Notes: generated by a model from the letters alone, not told the origin. A DNA stretch of 64,000 nucleotides from Pseudopithomyces maydicus (GCA_026873275.1 JANTUC010000010.1:1-64000), one strand, 5' to 3'. Shown: positions 1-13,470, numbered from the stretch's first letter. Made by a program: numbers and translations.

Positions 1-779
1 CATGCTTACCGCGACGCAATACACTATAAAACTCTTTATAAAAAATCTTCTACTAGCTTACTATCGCGATTTAAGATTTAGCTTTAATAAAAAGCCAATT
101 AATTTACCCTCTAGGTTAGGGCTCTAAACTCATAAATAGATATCCTTAAAAAAGAAGTTAAAGTTTCCCAATATTAATAATTAGAAAATAAAAGGACGTT
201 ATAAGAAACTCTAGCCACTTTATAGAAGATACACGACTACTTCTCTTAGGCCTAAAATAATATATCTTATTATTATAATACATTTTAATAATAGAAATAA
301 ATCGCTTAACACTTTTAGGGCGAACGCGATTCTGCAGATTAAGACTAAGAGAAAGCCTAATATGCCCTATAATAGCTGTAGTATAACTCTAATAATAAAA
401 TTAACTTATTTATTAGTTGCCTCCAGCGTTATAAGCTAAACTATATATATTACTAAGGAATTGCCCAGCGCGGATAAGTAGATAAACTCTATACTTTAGT
501 TTAGAATAATTATGGCCGTAAGACGCCTCTACTATATAATTCTTATTTACCTAAACACGGTAATTATACGCTAATAGAGAATCCTTACTATTATAAATAC
601 CCAATCTCTAGAGGCTATTACTTTAACTAAATTTATAAACCGCCGCCACTATTACGCAAAACTATTCTATAATTTTATATAGAGCGCCTTAAGTCTTACT
701 TCCTATATACTAGTACTCCCTACTTAAGTTCTATTTATACCCGCACTGAGGGCGGCTTTAAGATTAAGAAATTACCTAA

Positions 780-3700
780 TATTACTATATTTAAAGGAGA
801 TAATAAGAACTTAAATAAGTATAAGAAATAGTATAGCATAGTAATAAAGAAGTATAACTTTACCTTTAATAATATTCCTGCCTATATTACTTACCTAGAG
901 CTTAAGATTACTGGAGACGTCTAGCGTCTAATTAATTATATTACTAAGCCTATAGATTATATAGAGTAGATTAAAGCTCTAGATAACTTCTATAATTATA
1001 CCTTAGTAGATAAGGTTAAAGACGCCATAAAATAACTATCTAATTTTAATTATTTACTAAAGTAGAAAGCCAGTAAAACCTTTTCTTAATAAAAGGTCCG
1101 TTTCTTAACTATCTATTTTTAAGTAAAGCATCTAGGAGATAAGCTATTATATAAGTATACTAAAGAGCTTATTAACCCCAGTATTACTAATATAGTAAAT
1201 ATCTACTACTAACTTAAAGACTTACTTATTTAATACCTAAAGGACTATACTAAGCTGGACTAAGACTAAGTCATTACTAACTAACTAAATAATAGTAAGA
1301 AGGCTGCCACTAAGAAGACTAAAAAGATAGAGTTTACTAATAAATAGTTCTATAAGTTAAAGGATAAGCCTAAGGTGTCTTATAATTATACGCCTACTAA
1401 GTGAAAAATCCTAAGTAACTTTAATCTCTACTTTAAATATAGGCGGTCCAGTTACTAGCAGCGTAATAAGAAAACTCTATATTAAGAATAGTTATTTACC
1501 CTCTCTAGTAATATTCTATAATTAATAATTACACTCTATGTGCTGGAACTTAATTAATCTAATAAAGGAATAATAGAGAATAAGTATAATAATCTAGTAA
1601 AAGAGGAATCCGCTAATAGGGATTTAAAAAACTAAACGCTCTTATAAAAAGTCATATATAAGAACTAGACTAGAAAAGCGCAAAGTAATTATTAAACTAA
1701 CTCTAAATAAGTAGCTACTTAGTCTAGTTTAAAGTTATAGCTACGTTATCCCTACCTATAAATAATTTAGTAAAAATAAATTATTAGGTATTAGCTACTA
1801 CTATCTTCTTAGAGGCTAAATTAGATACTGCCTATTAACTTACCTTTTTAGGGTATATTACTACGCCCTATAATATTAAAAAAATTACTACTTTAGTAAA
1901 TACTAGCGCTAGCGCCTATTTCGTCAGTTATTACTAAGTAAAGTAATAAAAGTTTTAAACTATTAAAATTAATCAGCCCATCCGTCTCTCGCTGGCTAAT
2001 AGAGGAGATATAAAATATTTAACTAAGTATATTAAAACTAAAGTCTCTTATAGAAGTTATACAGCTGACGTTCTATATTATATAATAAATATTAGAAAAT
2101 ATAATATAATACTAGATATAAACTAGGCAGACCACCACTAGCCTACTATTATCTTTAGATATAAATAGTCTATAGAATTCCAATTAAACAAATATTAGAT
2201 AAACTGTTTAAAGAACGGATAACTAAAGACTATATATAATAACTAATTGCTTATAAATAAAATATAAAAGATCCTACCTATAGGAGATATATATATAATA
2301 TCCGCTTAAGCTACCTTAGTTATAGTATTATAATTAGTAGAGAAGTCCTTAGTAATATAGATTAAATCTTATTATTAGGATAAGCTAAAGCGACCGCCTA
2401 ATAAAGATACTAGTTAAAAGATAGTCTATAAATACCTTAACCTCTCTACTGTTTATACCCAGGCCAACTTTAAGAAGTATATAAATAAAATAATATTTTA
2501 ATATTTTAATAAAGAACTGCGTAAGCTGCTACTGCCACGAATTTATTAAAAATAAAAGGACTTATTTAATAAAGCTAAAGCTAATAAACTACTACCTAGA
2601 TAAAACAGCGTTAACTACCCTATTAACCTTACCTCACTTAATATATCTAGACTTAAGATCTATAGGCTAACACGCTAAGAAATAGAGACTATTAAGAAAT
2701 ATATAAATAAAATACTTAGTAAAGGTTTTATCTATCCCAGTAGCTCCCTATACGCCTCTCCTATTCTAGTAATATATAAATCCAGCGGAGGCCTTTATAT
2801 CTACATAGACTATTAAGCTTTAAATAACCTTACTAAAAAGAATTAAAACGCATCTTTATTTATTAAAGAGATTCTAGCGCGTATAAATAAAGTCTAAATT
2901 ATAATATTAGTTAATGTTGTTGCCGCATTTAATATAATATAAATCTAGAAAGGAGACGAAGAGAAAATAGTCTTTATAATTAGATATAGGTTATATAAAT
3001 ATCTAGTTATGCCCTTTAGACTATATAATACCCTAAGGACGTTTTAGAACTTTATTAATAAAGTTATTTAGCCCTTCTTAGACGACTTCGCTACTGCGTA
3101 TCTAGATAATATTTTAATATATAGTAAAAGCACTAAAATATATAACTAATATATAAATACTATCCTAGCTAAGCTTAAGGAAGTAAAGCTATATCTAGAC
3201 CCTATAAAGTATTTCTAGACAGTTAAACGCGTTAAGTACCTAGAGTTAATCCTAACTACTAAAGGCATTAAGATAAACCCTATAAAGGTAGTCACTATCT
3301 AGGGCTAGCCAGTGCCTAAATACGTTAAAGATATATAAGCTTTCTTAGAATTCACTAATTTCTATTAAAGGTTTATTAAGGGCTTCTCCTATATTACTTA
3401 AGCCTTATCTAAGTTTACCTCTAATAAGGCCTTATAGACTAAACTATTTCCCCTATCTCTAAGTTCCCCAGGATTAGCTACATTTAAACTATTAAAGATA
3501 GCTTTTAAAAAAGTAAATAGTTAATTCTTAGCGTATTTTAATCCTAATCTAGAAACTTAATTAGAGACAGATTCCTCTAACTTTATTTACGCCGCTATTT
3601 TATTATAAATATACCTAAATAGTATTCTATATCTAGTAGCCTTTATATCCTATAAAATAAAACCAACTAAATATAATGATAAAATATATAATAAAGAGTT

Positions 3701-5800
3701 GCTAGCTATTATTAAGGCATTTAAAGAGTAATATTTTAAACTCTTAGGTACTATAAAATTAATTAAAATATTATCTAATCACCAGGCACTGCAGTAGTTC
3801 ATAAATAATAAAAAACTTAATAGGTAATAAGCCCACTAGGCAGAATTCCTATTAAAATTTAACTTTAAGATTACCTACTAATTAAGTGTCTAAGAAATTA
3901 AGCCCAACGCCCTAACTAGACGATTAAATAATCTCCCTTAAGATATTAAAAATAAAAGGCATTAGCACTAGTAATAGACTATCCTTAAGCCTTACTAAAT
4001 TAATTCTTTAATAATGGTAGCGTGCTTAATAATAGAATATAACTATAGTACTTACTTCGCAATCTACCTAGCCACTTTATACTAATTATAGAAATTACGA
4101 GACATTATCTCTTTTACTTAGGATACTTATTCCTTAGCTAAAATAGAGGACTTAATTAACCTATTTCTTATAATATTACTAGACTTATTAGAACTAATTA
4201 ATAATAATAAATACTTAACCACCGCTAAAGTACTTAAAGCGCCTATTAAGGCTGCGCCTCTTAACCCTAAGTATTAATTACTAGCGGACCTGTGTAAGGA
4301 ATCTAAAATTAGAGTAATTAAAGAAATAGAGAAGGCGCTACTAGAAGAGACGCTCTAGTAGAATATACTTAATAATATTATAGAGGAGGTAAAACGTATT
4401 TTATAAAATAATAATATAGATATCGCTGCAGTAAAGGCCCTTACTAAATGGAAATAATATATACCCTATAAGATAATTAAGAAAGGGCTTTATATATAAC
4501 TAAAAGATTATTCCCTCCAAGATGGCCTACTATATATATAAAATAAGATCTATATACCCGAAGTCTTATAAGCGCGCACTATTAACCTATTATATAACTT
4601 AACTTATAATAGACACCCAGGAAAGTATAAGAACTTTATTAAATTAGTAAAATAGTATTATTAGCTAGGTATAACTAATAATATATCCTATTTTATTAAG
4701 ATGTGCTTAATGTGTCGCCGCACTAAAGTATACTAAGTTAATAAATATAGACTGCTTTAATTATTGCCTATTTTAAAAAGGTACTAAAACTCTATATTAA
4801 TTAACTATATTATAGAGTTATCTCCTAGCCGAGACGGCCCTATTACATATAAATATATTTTAATTATAGTGGATTAATTAAGTAAGAAGAAAAAATTCAT
4901 CCTAATACTAAATTTAATAATAGATACCTTAGTTTAATCTTTTATTAAACACGTTTAGTAAGAGGAAGGATACCCAGATAATATAGTATTTAACTAGAGA
5001 ACTTAGTTTCTAAGTTATTTTTAAAGGCGACTCTATAAATAAATTAGTACTTATCTTGGGTTTTTTACCTCTCACTACCCTAAGACTGATGGCTAGACGG
5101 AGAATGCTAACACCTGACTTAAATAATACTTATAGGCCTACATTAATTATGATTAAAATAACTAGGCTCTACTATTACCTATTACTAAATTTATTATAAA
5201 CTTATTAACTAATATAAGCACTAGGGTTTTAGCCTTTAAAACTACTAAAGGATATACTCCTTACTTAGGGCTTAAACCCCTAAGACCTATTAATCTAGGA
5301 TTAACGGCGCTAGCGCGCTCTAATAGGAAGAAAGTTAATAAGTTACTTAAGAGGATTATAAAACTAAGAAGTAGGCTCTAAAATAGCCTAGAATAGGCAT
5401 AAGTTAAATAAAAGCACTTCGCAGATAAAGAAAGGTTTTTAGTACCTAAATTTAATATAGGCAACTAAGTTATAATAGATTTTTAAAATACCCGTATAAA
5501 GCGGCCCAGTTAATTACTAGACTATAAAAACTAGGGCCCTTTTACCATTACTAAAATAATTAATAATATAATCTATAAGGTCAACCTTTCTCCAGAGATT
5601 TATATTTATAATATATTCCACCCATAGCTATTATACCTATATAACCCTTTTTAGATACTATTAGACTAGGAGTAAGTAGTAAATAAACTTACCCTAGTTA
5701 AAGGTAAATAGGATGATCTAGATTACAATATAAAAGTAATTATAGACTATTAAATTTAATATAAGTTTCGGGACCCACTAGTTTAGAGATAAAAAAAGGT
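780..5800 (+). mobile_element. RIP-destroyed Ty3/Gypsy LTR retrotransposon
   Basis: Reading through the TAG/TAA stops gives a recognisable Gypsy polyprotein in its usual order. A Gag-like stretch lies near 0.8-1.6 kb and a protease-like stretch with a DTGA-type start near 1.9-2.1 kb. Reverse transcriptase follows at about 2.6-3.3 kb (YRLTR, KGFIYPSSS and a YLDN box at about 3,101-3,112), then RNase H at about 3.5-3.9 kb (ETD-type and NHQAL motifs). The integrase has an H..H..CxxC zinc region near 4.6-4.73 kb (CLMC), a catalytic core starting near 4.8 kb, and a C-terminal stretch near 5.4-5.65 kb. The second catalytic Asp of the RT box reads Asn, a G-to-A change as RIP would make. I could not delimit the LTRs. 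The element is non-functional. Confidence 0.85.
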
Positions 5801-6893
5801 CTTCTCTAGTATAAGGTGCTATAGAGGGATTACTCCTAAGGACTTAATAACCCCTTATAGGAATCTTATATAAATCTAGTTAAAGTGGTAAATATAGTAT
5901 ACTAATAGTATAAAGAGTATCTAGTTATACTAATATATAAAAAGTTTATATTACTAATAGGTAAGTAGGGACTACTAATAATAAAGTTATTTAGTTTTAA
6001 TAGGCTAACGGATAAATCTATACTAATTAATACTTAATAAGTAGTTACATCCTCCCTTACTCCTAAACGTCACGAAAATAAATAGGTTACCTCTACTAAG
6101 ACCTTCTTAGTAACTGTAATGCGCAACTAGTTCTAAGACTTTAATACTTTTTTAGCGGTTCTTATGGGTTAAGTTAAGAAATATAGTATTATTATACTTA
6201 TAAAGCAGCGTTACGCTTAAAAGAATAGTTATACTTATAAAAGTAGTAAGCCAGTAGTAGAGACTATTAGTATTAAGGATATTATAATAGTAGGGATAGT
6301 TCTCTAACCCTTTAATAAAAATCTAGCCTAATAGAATAAAACGGCTATATATCTAGAGCGGCGGACCTGCTCTACTAAAGGGGGGTAATATAATAAATCT
6401 ATAGCCCTAGTGCCAATATATAATCTTATTAAGGCCCCTAAACCTTACTTAGCACTCTAGCTATTGCCTAGATTATATAACCCTGCCTAGGATTACGTGA
6501 CCTCGCTTAGATATTTAGACTCTAGTAGTTATTATATAGAGACCCTCTCTCTACGCAATATTTTATATAGTTAATTCTACCCTTTTACCAACCCTTATAG
6601 TATCTTATAAAAGAATATTTTAGTATTAGTATATTATTATTAATATTATATACATTTCCTTAGAGTTAGTTTAAAAGTTAGTTATTAATTAGCTAAATAA
6701 TATCTTAGTTTAAAATATTAGATAAGTATAACCTAAGTTTAGAAAAGATAAATAAAGAGATTAAATAATTAATAGTAGATTTACTCTAATACTTTAAGCA
6801 GAATTTATATAGTATATATTTAAAAAATATTATAGACTAGTCTCTTATCTCTAGAGATTCATTACGCTTTTATTTAAAAAAGAATTAATTAAG

Positions 6894-6994
6894 TGGGGGT
6901 ATATAATAGGGGTATAAATAGGGGGTATATATTAGGGGTATCTATTTAGGGGTGCGTAGTTATATACTTATAGGGGGTATATAATAAGGGTATT
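6894..6994. repeat. GGGGTATA-type degenerate minisatellite
   Basis: About six copies of a GGGG(G)TATA core occur in roughly 100 bp, separated by 6-25 bases of AT-rich sequence. It stands out because G runs are otherwise rare in the RIP block. It is not a TTAGGG telomere array: the spacing is irregular and the unit is different. Confidence 0.6.
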
Positions 6995-7477
6995 TAGCTT
7001 TAGATATATCCTAATAATAGACTCTAAATTATTATAATTTTATAAATAGTTATATATCTGCTCTGTATTTTATATAACCCCCTAATCTTTATTTATTAAG
7101 TGTTTTTATTAAATTCTCAATCATCTATATTAATAGAAGGTAAATTTCTTAATTTTTATTATATAAGATTTCTGCATATTAATCTACTACCCTAAAATTC
7201 TTTAAAATACTATAATATCGCAATAATATATATATCTTTTATACTCTCTTTTTGGATTCTGATATAAAATAGGTTAATTATATTATTTATATTAAAATTA
7301 TTAAATTTATTAGAGTCTATATTTTTAAAATAATTTTTTTATAGCTTCGCTTTATAAGTATAAGAGTAATATAATTAGATTACTAACTTACTAAGTGAAA
7401 TCTCGATTTAATTCTAAAATAAAATTAATTAATATAAGGTTAATAATACTCTTTAGTAAAGCTAAGATTAGTATAAA

Positions 7478-7635
7478 AATTATATAATATAAGCTATATA
7501 CTAGGCAATCCTAGAACTACTTATTAATTTAAATAGAGTCTTTAATAACTCCTAAGTCAGTATAGATATTATATAGTATAGGCTATATATTAGGCGATCC
7601 TAAAGCTATTTATTAATTTAAATAAAATTCTTAAA
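7478..7635. repeat. Direct repeat, two copies 89 bp apart
   Basis: The segment around AGGCAATCC at 7,503 is repeated around AGGCGATCC at 7,592. Flanking bases also match over most of the 89-bp period, with mainly C/T and G/A differences. It immediately precedes the 224-bp array. Confidence 0.55.
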
Positions 7636-8255
7636 TATTATAGTTCTTAATTAGTATAGTAAAAATTATTAAATATAAAATTTTAATAAGTATATATAGA
7701 TCTTAGATCTTAAATAGGAGCGAGGTTAATAACTTAATATTAAGATATATTATTTAGTATATTATTCTATTTAACTAGAAAATAAGTTTATTAAGATATA
7801 GAGTCTTCTCTCTAATTAATAAGGAAAGACTACTAAAATATAATATTAACTCTTTGATATATTATGCTTCTTAATTAGTATAAAGAGAATTATTAAATAT
7901 AGGACTTTAATAAGTATATATAGATTTAAGACCTTAAATAGGAGTAAAGTTTATATCTTAATATTAAAATACGCTATTTAGTATATTATTTAATTTAACT
8001 AGAAAATAAGTCCACTAAAATATAAAGTCTTCTTTCTAATTAATAAGGAAAAACTACTAAGATATAATATTAGCTTCTTTATATATTACGCTTCTTAATT
8101 AGTATAATAAAAACTATTAAATATAGAACTTTAATAAATATATATAGGTTTTAGATCTTAAATAGGAGTAAGATTAATAATTTAATATTAAAATATATTA
8201 TTTAGTGTATTATTCTATTTAATTAAAAAATAAGCCCACCGAGATATAAAATCTA
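7636..8255. repeat. 224-bp tandem repeat, about 2.8 copies
   Basis: The anchor TTCTTAATTAGTATA starts at 7,644, 7,868 and 8,092, exactly 224 bases apart each time. Further blocks keep the same spacing, for example the AATAGGAG segment and the ATATTATTTAGT segment. Differences between copies are mostly transitions. The unit has no long open frame. It may be a RIP-mutated subtelomeric or satellite unit. Confidence 0.75.
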
Positions 8256-8404
8256 AAAAGAAATATATATTATAGCTTTTTTTAGTTTTAAGTTATAGTA
8301 GTAATTACGCTTACTATATAGATTCTAAATTTAATTAATAATTAAAGTAATATAAAATAATATATCTCTTATAGAGTTTAGGTATCTAGTTAGTTATAAT
8401 ATTA

Positions 8405-8595
8405 AATAAGCAGGGGGTATATTATAGAGGTAAATTCTATTTAAAATACTTTTAGAATATAGCCCTATTAAGCTAATAATATAGGCTAGAATACTTCTAA
8501 CTAAATATTAGCTTTTAGCTAACTTTTATATATAAAGATTAAATATATATCTTATATTTATTTATTAAATTATTAAACGGGTACCTAAAATAGTA
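8405..8595. repeat. Copy 1 of a module repeated at 9,415-9,605
   Basis: A roughly 190-bp module beginning near GGGGTATATTA and containing AGCCCTATTAAG at 8,461 recurs with AGCCCTATTAAG at 9,471. The offset is about 1,010 bp across the module. In both places the module is followed by an 18-bp repeat array, so module plus array form a higher-order unit of about 1 kb. Confidence 0.65.
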
Positions 8596-8597
8596 TT

Positions 8598-9360
8598 AAA
8601 GATTTAATAGGTGGCGGCATAAATAAGATATATATTAAAAAATATACCTTAAATTAAGCGCACACTTTAAATTAAGTATATATTTTAAATTAAATATATA
8701 TCTTAAATTAAGTATATATTAGTCTTATCTAGTTCCTATAAGAATTTATTTTAAAGATTTAACAAGAGGGCGGTGGAATAAATTAGATATATATTAAAAG
8801 GTATACCTTAAATTAAGTATACACCTAAAATTAAATACACACTTAAGATTAAGTATATACCTAAGATTAAATATATATCTAAAATTAAGTATATACCTTA
8901 AATTAAGTATATATCTTAAATTAAGCGCGTATTTAAATTAAGTATACTTATATTAGTCCTATCTAATTCTAATAAGAATTTATTTTAAAGATTTAACAGG
9001 AGGGCAGTAATATAAATAAAATATATATTAAAAAATATATCTTAAATTAAGTATATATCTTAAATTAAGCGCACATCTTAAATTAAATATATATCTTAAA
9101 TTAAACGCGTATTTTAAATTAAGTATATATTTTAAATTAAGCGCACACCTTAAATTAAGCGTATATTTTAAATTAAGTGTATACTTTAGATTAAGCGTAC
9201 ACCTTAAATTAAGTATATACTTAAAATTAAATATATATCTTAGATTAAGCGCGTATTTTAAATTAAATATATATTTTAAATTAAGTGCGCACCTTAGATT
9301 AAGCGTATATTTTAAATTAAGTATTTAAATTAAGATTATACCTATAATTAATTATACACT
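8598..9360. repeat. 18-bp tandem repeat arrays with a three-copy spacer
   Basis: Dozens of units of the form CTTAAATTAAG plus a 7-base variable tail lie in three runs (about 8,640-8,720, 8,790-8,945 and 9,035-9,345). The tail varies between GTATATAT-like, GCGCACA-like, GCGTAT-like and ACGCGT-like forms. All are related by C/T and G/A transitions that preserve the alternating purine-pyrimidine pattern. Each run is preceded by a related spacer (GATTTAA, a G-rich GGGCGG-type core, then ATATATATTAAAA) near 8,605, 8,757 and 8,993. There are no unique spacers of constant length, so this is a satellite and not CRISPR. Confidence 0.8.
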
Positions 9361-9414
9361 TTATATTAAGTATATACTTTATCTTATTTTAGGTGTCTAG
9401 TAAATGTGTTCTTT

Positions 9415-9800
9415 AGTAAGTAAGGGGTATATTATATAGGTAAATTTTATCTATTTTACTCTTAGAACGTAGCCCTATTAAGTTAATAAAATAGAATAGA
9501 ATACTTTTAGCCAAATATTAGGTTTAAACTTACTTTTTAATAATAAAGTTATATAGGTATCTTACTTTTAAATATTAAATTATTAAATAGATATTTTAAA
9601 TTAAGCGCGCACCTTAAATTAAGTATATATTTTAAATTAAGTATATATTCTAAATTAAGCGCGTATTCTAAATTAAGTGTGTATTCTAGATTAAGCGTAT
9701 ATCTTAGATTAAATATATATCTTAGATTAAGTATTTAGATTAAGTTTATATATTAAATTAATTATATATCTTACTAATTAAAAATCTTAGATTAAGCGCT
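9415..9800. repeat. Copy 2 of the module plus a further 18-bp array
   Basis: The module at 9,415-9,605 matches 8,405-8,595. It is followed by another run of CTTAAATTAAG units to about 9,740, which decays into TTAAATTAAGCGCTT-type half-units by about 9,840. Variant tails are again related by transitions. Confidence 0.7.
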
Positions 9801-10959
9801 TAAATTAAGCGCTTACTTAAGTTAAATTAAGCGTATTTAAGATCTTCTAATAGTAATAGATTATATATAAGCGCCTATATATTATAAGTAAATATATCTT
9901 AATTAGTAGGTAGTAGGTTATATAAGGGAAAATCTAGTATAATAGATAAATAGATTTAGCTCTATAATTTTATTTACCCTATAAAAAAAGATAATAAAAT
10001 TATTTAACACGTGATACTGCCCCTAAGAATAATACCTTTATTTATTATATTTTTCTACTATTTAGTAGGGAGACACTCTTTTATTAATTATTTTTATAAT
10101 ATTTAATTAATTAACTAGACACCTTTTTACTATCCTATAAAATAAATATTTATAAGACTCTCGAGAAGCCTGCCTACTTATATATAAATTAAATAAGTAA
10201 AAATCTCTTATAATAATAATATATTATTTAGCTGGCTCCGCTGTCTAATATATAATTAATTATTACCTTTACCTTAATTTTTAATATTTTATATATAATT
10301 CTTTCCTACTATCTTATAATTTTTTATTATAATTATAATATATAGCTAAAAAAGAGATTTTATAATAATAAATAAAGTATTTTTTTATATTATATAATAT
10401 AAGATTATTATTTATAATTATTAGGCGTTATTAAGACTCATCTACTTAATAAAAATTTTATATATATTTTATACCTATCCTGCTCTACTAAGGGGGTAAA
10501 AATTATTATTAATTATTAATTTTATCTACTATCCTTTTACTATTAATTCTAGTATAAAGTAAGTTTCATTGCCTAAAGCTAGACCTTATAACTATACTAA
10601 ATATATTATATTTTAATTAATTTAAAAAGTTCTATTAATATATAGTTAAATAGTTATCTATAAAGAGATTTTTATTTTTTTAATAAAAATATAAGTGGCT
10701 TAATTCTAGTTTACACTTATTATCTATTATAGTATTTTATCTATATAATTATTCTTATATTAAATTATATAATTTAGCCTTTTTATAGCTCCGCACTTAT
10801 TAATTCTATAATTTAATTATATTTTTATCTTTATAGATTTTAGAGTCTTTTATAAATTAGTATTTCTATTTAAAACCTAATTAAGTTAAATATAACTCCT
10901 ATCGCAATCGAATTTCACAGTTATAATAGAATTAATAATTATAATTAATTTAATAATAA

Positions 10960-13470
10960 TTTATAGCCAGCTAGCTAAGCTAATAATAAAAGAATTGTAG
11001 TCTATTTATACTACCTATAAAGAATATACTAACCTCTAGAAGAATATATAAATATTATATAGTAGGCTTAATTTTATCTTATACTCTCTTAATATACTAG
11101 GTATATAGTGTAAGACCCCAGAGGCGACAAAATTAGAATCTAGATTATTATATTACTTAGAAGAATATATTTCAAATTATAAATATATTATTATAGCCAT
11201 CAGCACTACTTTAGATAAATTAAAAAATAATTAATTAAAATAAAAAGATAAAATATAAATCCTTTAAAATAAAGATATATTAAAATAGTTTAGAATAGAC
11301 CTGAATAATTAAATATAAATACTAATACTAGTAATAAACACGGTGTAATTATAAGCTATAATTTATATTATTTTATAATTAGATTAACCCCGCTAAACCT
11401 TAAGTAACACGAGAATTAGGGAATAATATAATAAATTAGGCTATAAAGCCTTATAAATAATCTTAAAAAAAGCCAACAATATTACTTTAATATACTTATA
11501 TAATTTTAATAAAAGTATTATTACTAATATATAATTAGAAGAGCTCAGCTTTAATTTTAATAATTAAGTTATTAATTTAGTAGTATACTGCCGCGCTTAT
11601 ACTATATAAATTTATAAAAATATAGAAGGTTTAGATGCGCAAAGTATTTTAATAAATAATATAATAAGTTAATTTTAATTATATAAATTAAATAATATAT
11701 TACTTAAGCTAAGCCTGTAAGCCATAAAGACTTTATTAAAAACTATTTTTAAAAAGTAAAGAAGGAAAAGAGTCTTCTAAAAATAATTAATATTAAAGTC
11801 TAATATATACTTAATTTATAATGGCAGTTACTTAACTTAGTTCCTAAAATAAAATAATAAGTTTAAGGATTTTTATAATAATAAAGCCATTTATCTGCGC
11901 AATCACTAAAAGCTAAATTTTAAAATAAGTATTTAAGAACTAACTTAATAAAGAAATTATTAGTAAGCACTATAGCTATTAAAGATTTTATTTAAGTTTT
12001 AAAGCTATATTTTTATAATAAACCTTAGTTGGCTTAGTCTAAGAAATGTATAATTAAATTTATTAACCTATTTACCTTTAAGAAAATATAGGAATTATTT
12101 AATAGTCTCTGTAATATAATTTAATAAGAAAAAATTTATAAAGTAAAAATACTCTTTATATAAGAAATTAATCTCTACTTTAGGTTATTAATTAAGTATA
12201 GATCTCTATACTCAGCCAATAATATTTATAATTTAAATCATTTTATAGCTCTGCTTAAACTAGCTATATATAAAAACTATATTAATATTATTAAATATTT
12301 ATTTAGTTAAGAAATATTAGTGGTAATTAATTAAAACACTATAGTAATGCTATAATTAGTATCTTAATTTTAAAAGTTATAGGATAAGCTTATTTTTTTA
12401 TTAGTTAAATATTATAGTAAAGTTAACGCTCTAGTCCTACCTTTTTTATTTATAGATAACTATAATACTACTAGTATATTTTTAAATATTATATATAAAC
12501 TGGCTTAGTATTGCTTACTAGGGGGTTTATAATTTTAATTAAATTACTCTTTTAGGGCCATTAAATAACTATTAATATAAATAAGCAGTCTTTTAGGTAA
12601 GCTACTCTATTATATTTTACTAGTGTAGAAACTAAAAGTAATATATATTTTAAAATTATTTAATTACTTATTAAAAATAGAGTGCTCCCTAATAACTATT
12701 CTTTTTTTATATATTAAATAACTATAAATAATATACTCCTATTTAATTAATATATCTCCACACGAATATATAAGTAATAAAAGAACTAGTGTTATACCCT
12801 AGACTAGAGAAAGTTAATAAGTGGGGCTTAAATATACTATATTATACTATGGGAATAGGTAATTTTAATACTTTATAAGCTATTATATATGCCAAATTAT
12901 ATATAAACTTTTATATAAAGAGTAGTATTACTACTTTCTATTTTACTTACTCTTCTTATAATAAAACTTAACTAATTTTTAACTATATTAAGTTTTTTTC
13001 TAAAGTAGCAGTAGTAAATCTACTATAATATAATAACTTATTATTCTGGCCAATCTTTACTTTAAAGTATTAAATATACTTTTGCACTATACAGCTGCTA
13101 AAAGAAATATAAATATAATAAGTTATTTATTAAATATTAAGAGTAATATTAACGCAGTAAATATAAATAATTATATACCACTTATATTAGCTACCTATTA
13201 TAAGTAAATAGAAACTATTTAGTGCCTCTTACGCTTTAGTATAAAGACTAAAGTAAAAACCTTCGATTAGGTTATAACTCTATTACTTATATACTAGTAT
13301 ATAAAGCTTAAAGTAGTGTATCTTCTAATTAAGAGAGGTACCGATATTCTAGTTAAGAGAAGTTTTAATAGTAGTAACTCTTCTACTATATATACTCTAT
13401 TAATTATAAAATATAGACTAGTATATTATAAGGCGCCCAACCCTATCTATAATAAAAATTTTAAATAACT
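10960..13470 (+). pseudogene. RIP-destroyed ankyrin-repeat gene, possibly NLR-like
   Basis: Two stretches read well once TAG/TAA are treated as lost Gln or Trp codons. Near 10,968-11,230 a helical frame (SQLAKLIIKEL, later TPEATKLESRLLYYLEEY) resembles the N-terminal helical domains of fungal STAND/NLR proteins. Near 13,085-13,420 there are at least two ankyrin repeats, with LLHYTAAKRNINIISYLL followed by NNYIPLILATYY and VVYLLIKRGTDILVKR. The middle, where a NACHT would sit, is too decayed to identify, so the NLR assignment is inference and the ankyrin call is the firmer one. There are dozens of stops, so it is non-functional. RIP normally needs a second copy, so the gene was probably multicopy. 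Confidence 0.5.

Noticed and set aside
6894..6994. GGGG-containing repeats considered as telomere
   Set aside because: Unit and spacing are irregular and do not match TTAGGG arrays. It is internal.
8598..9800. 18-bp array considered as CRISPR
   Set aside because: Units are contiguous without unique spacers, and the host is a fungus.
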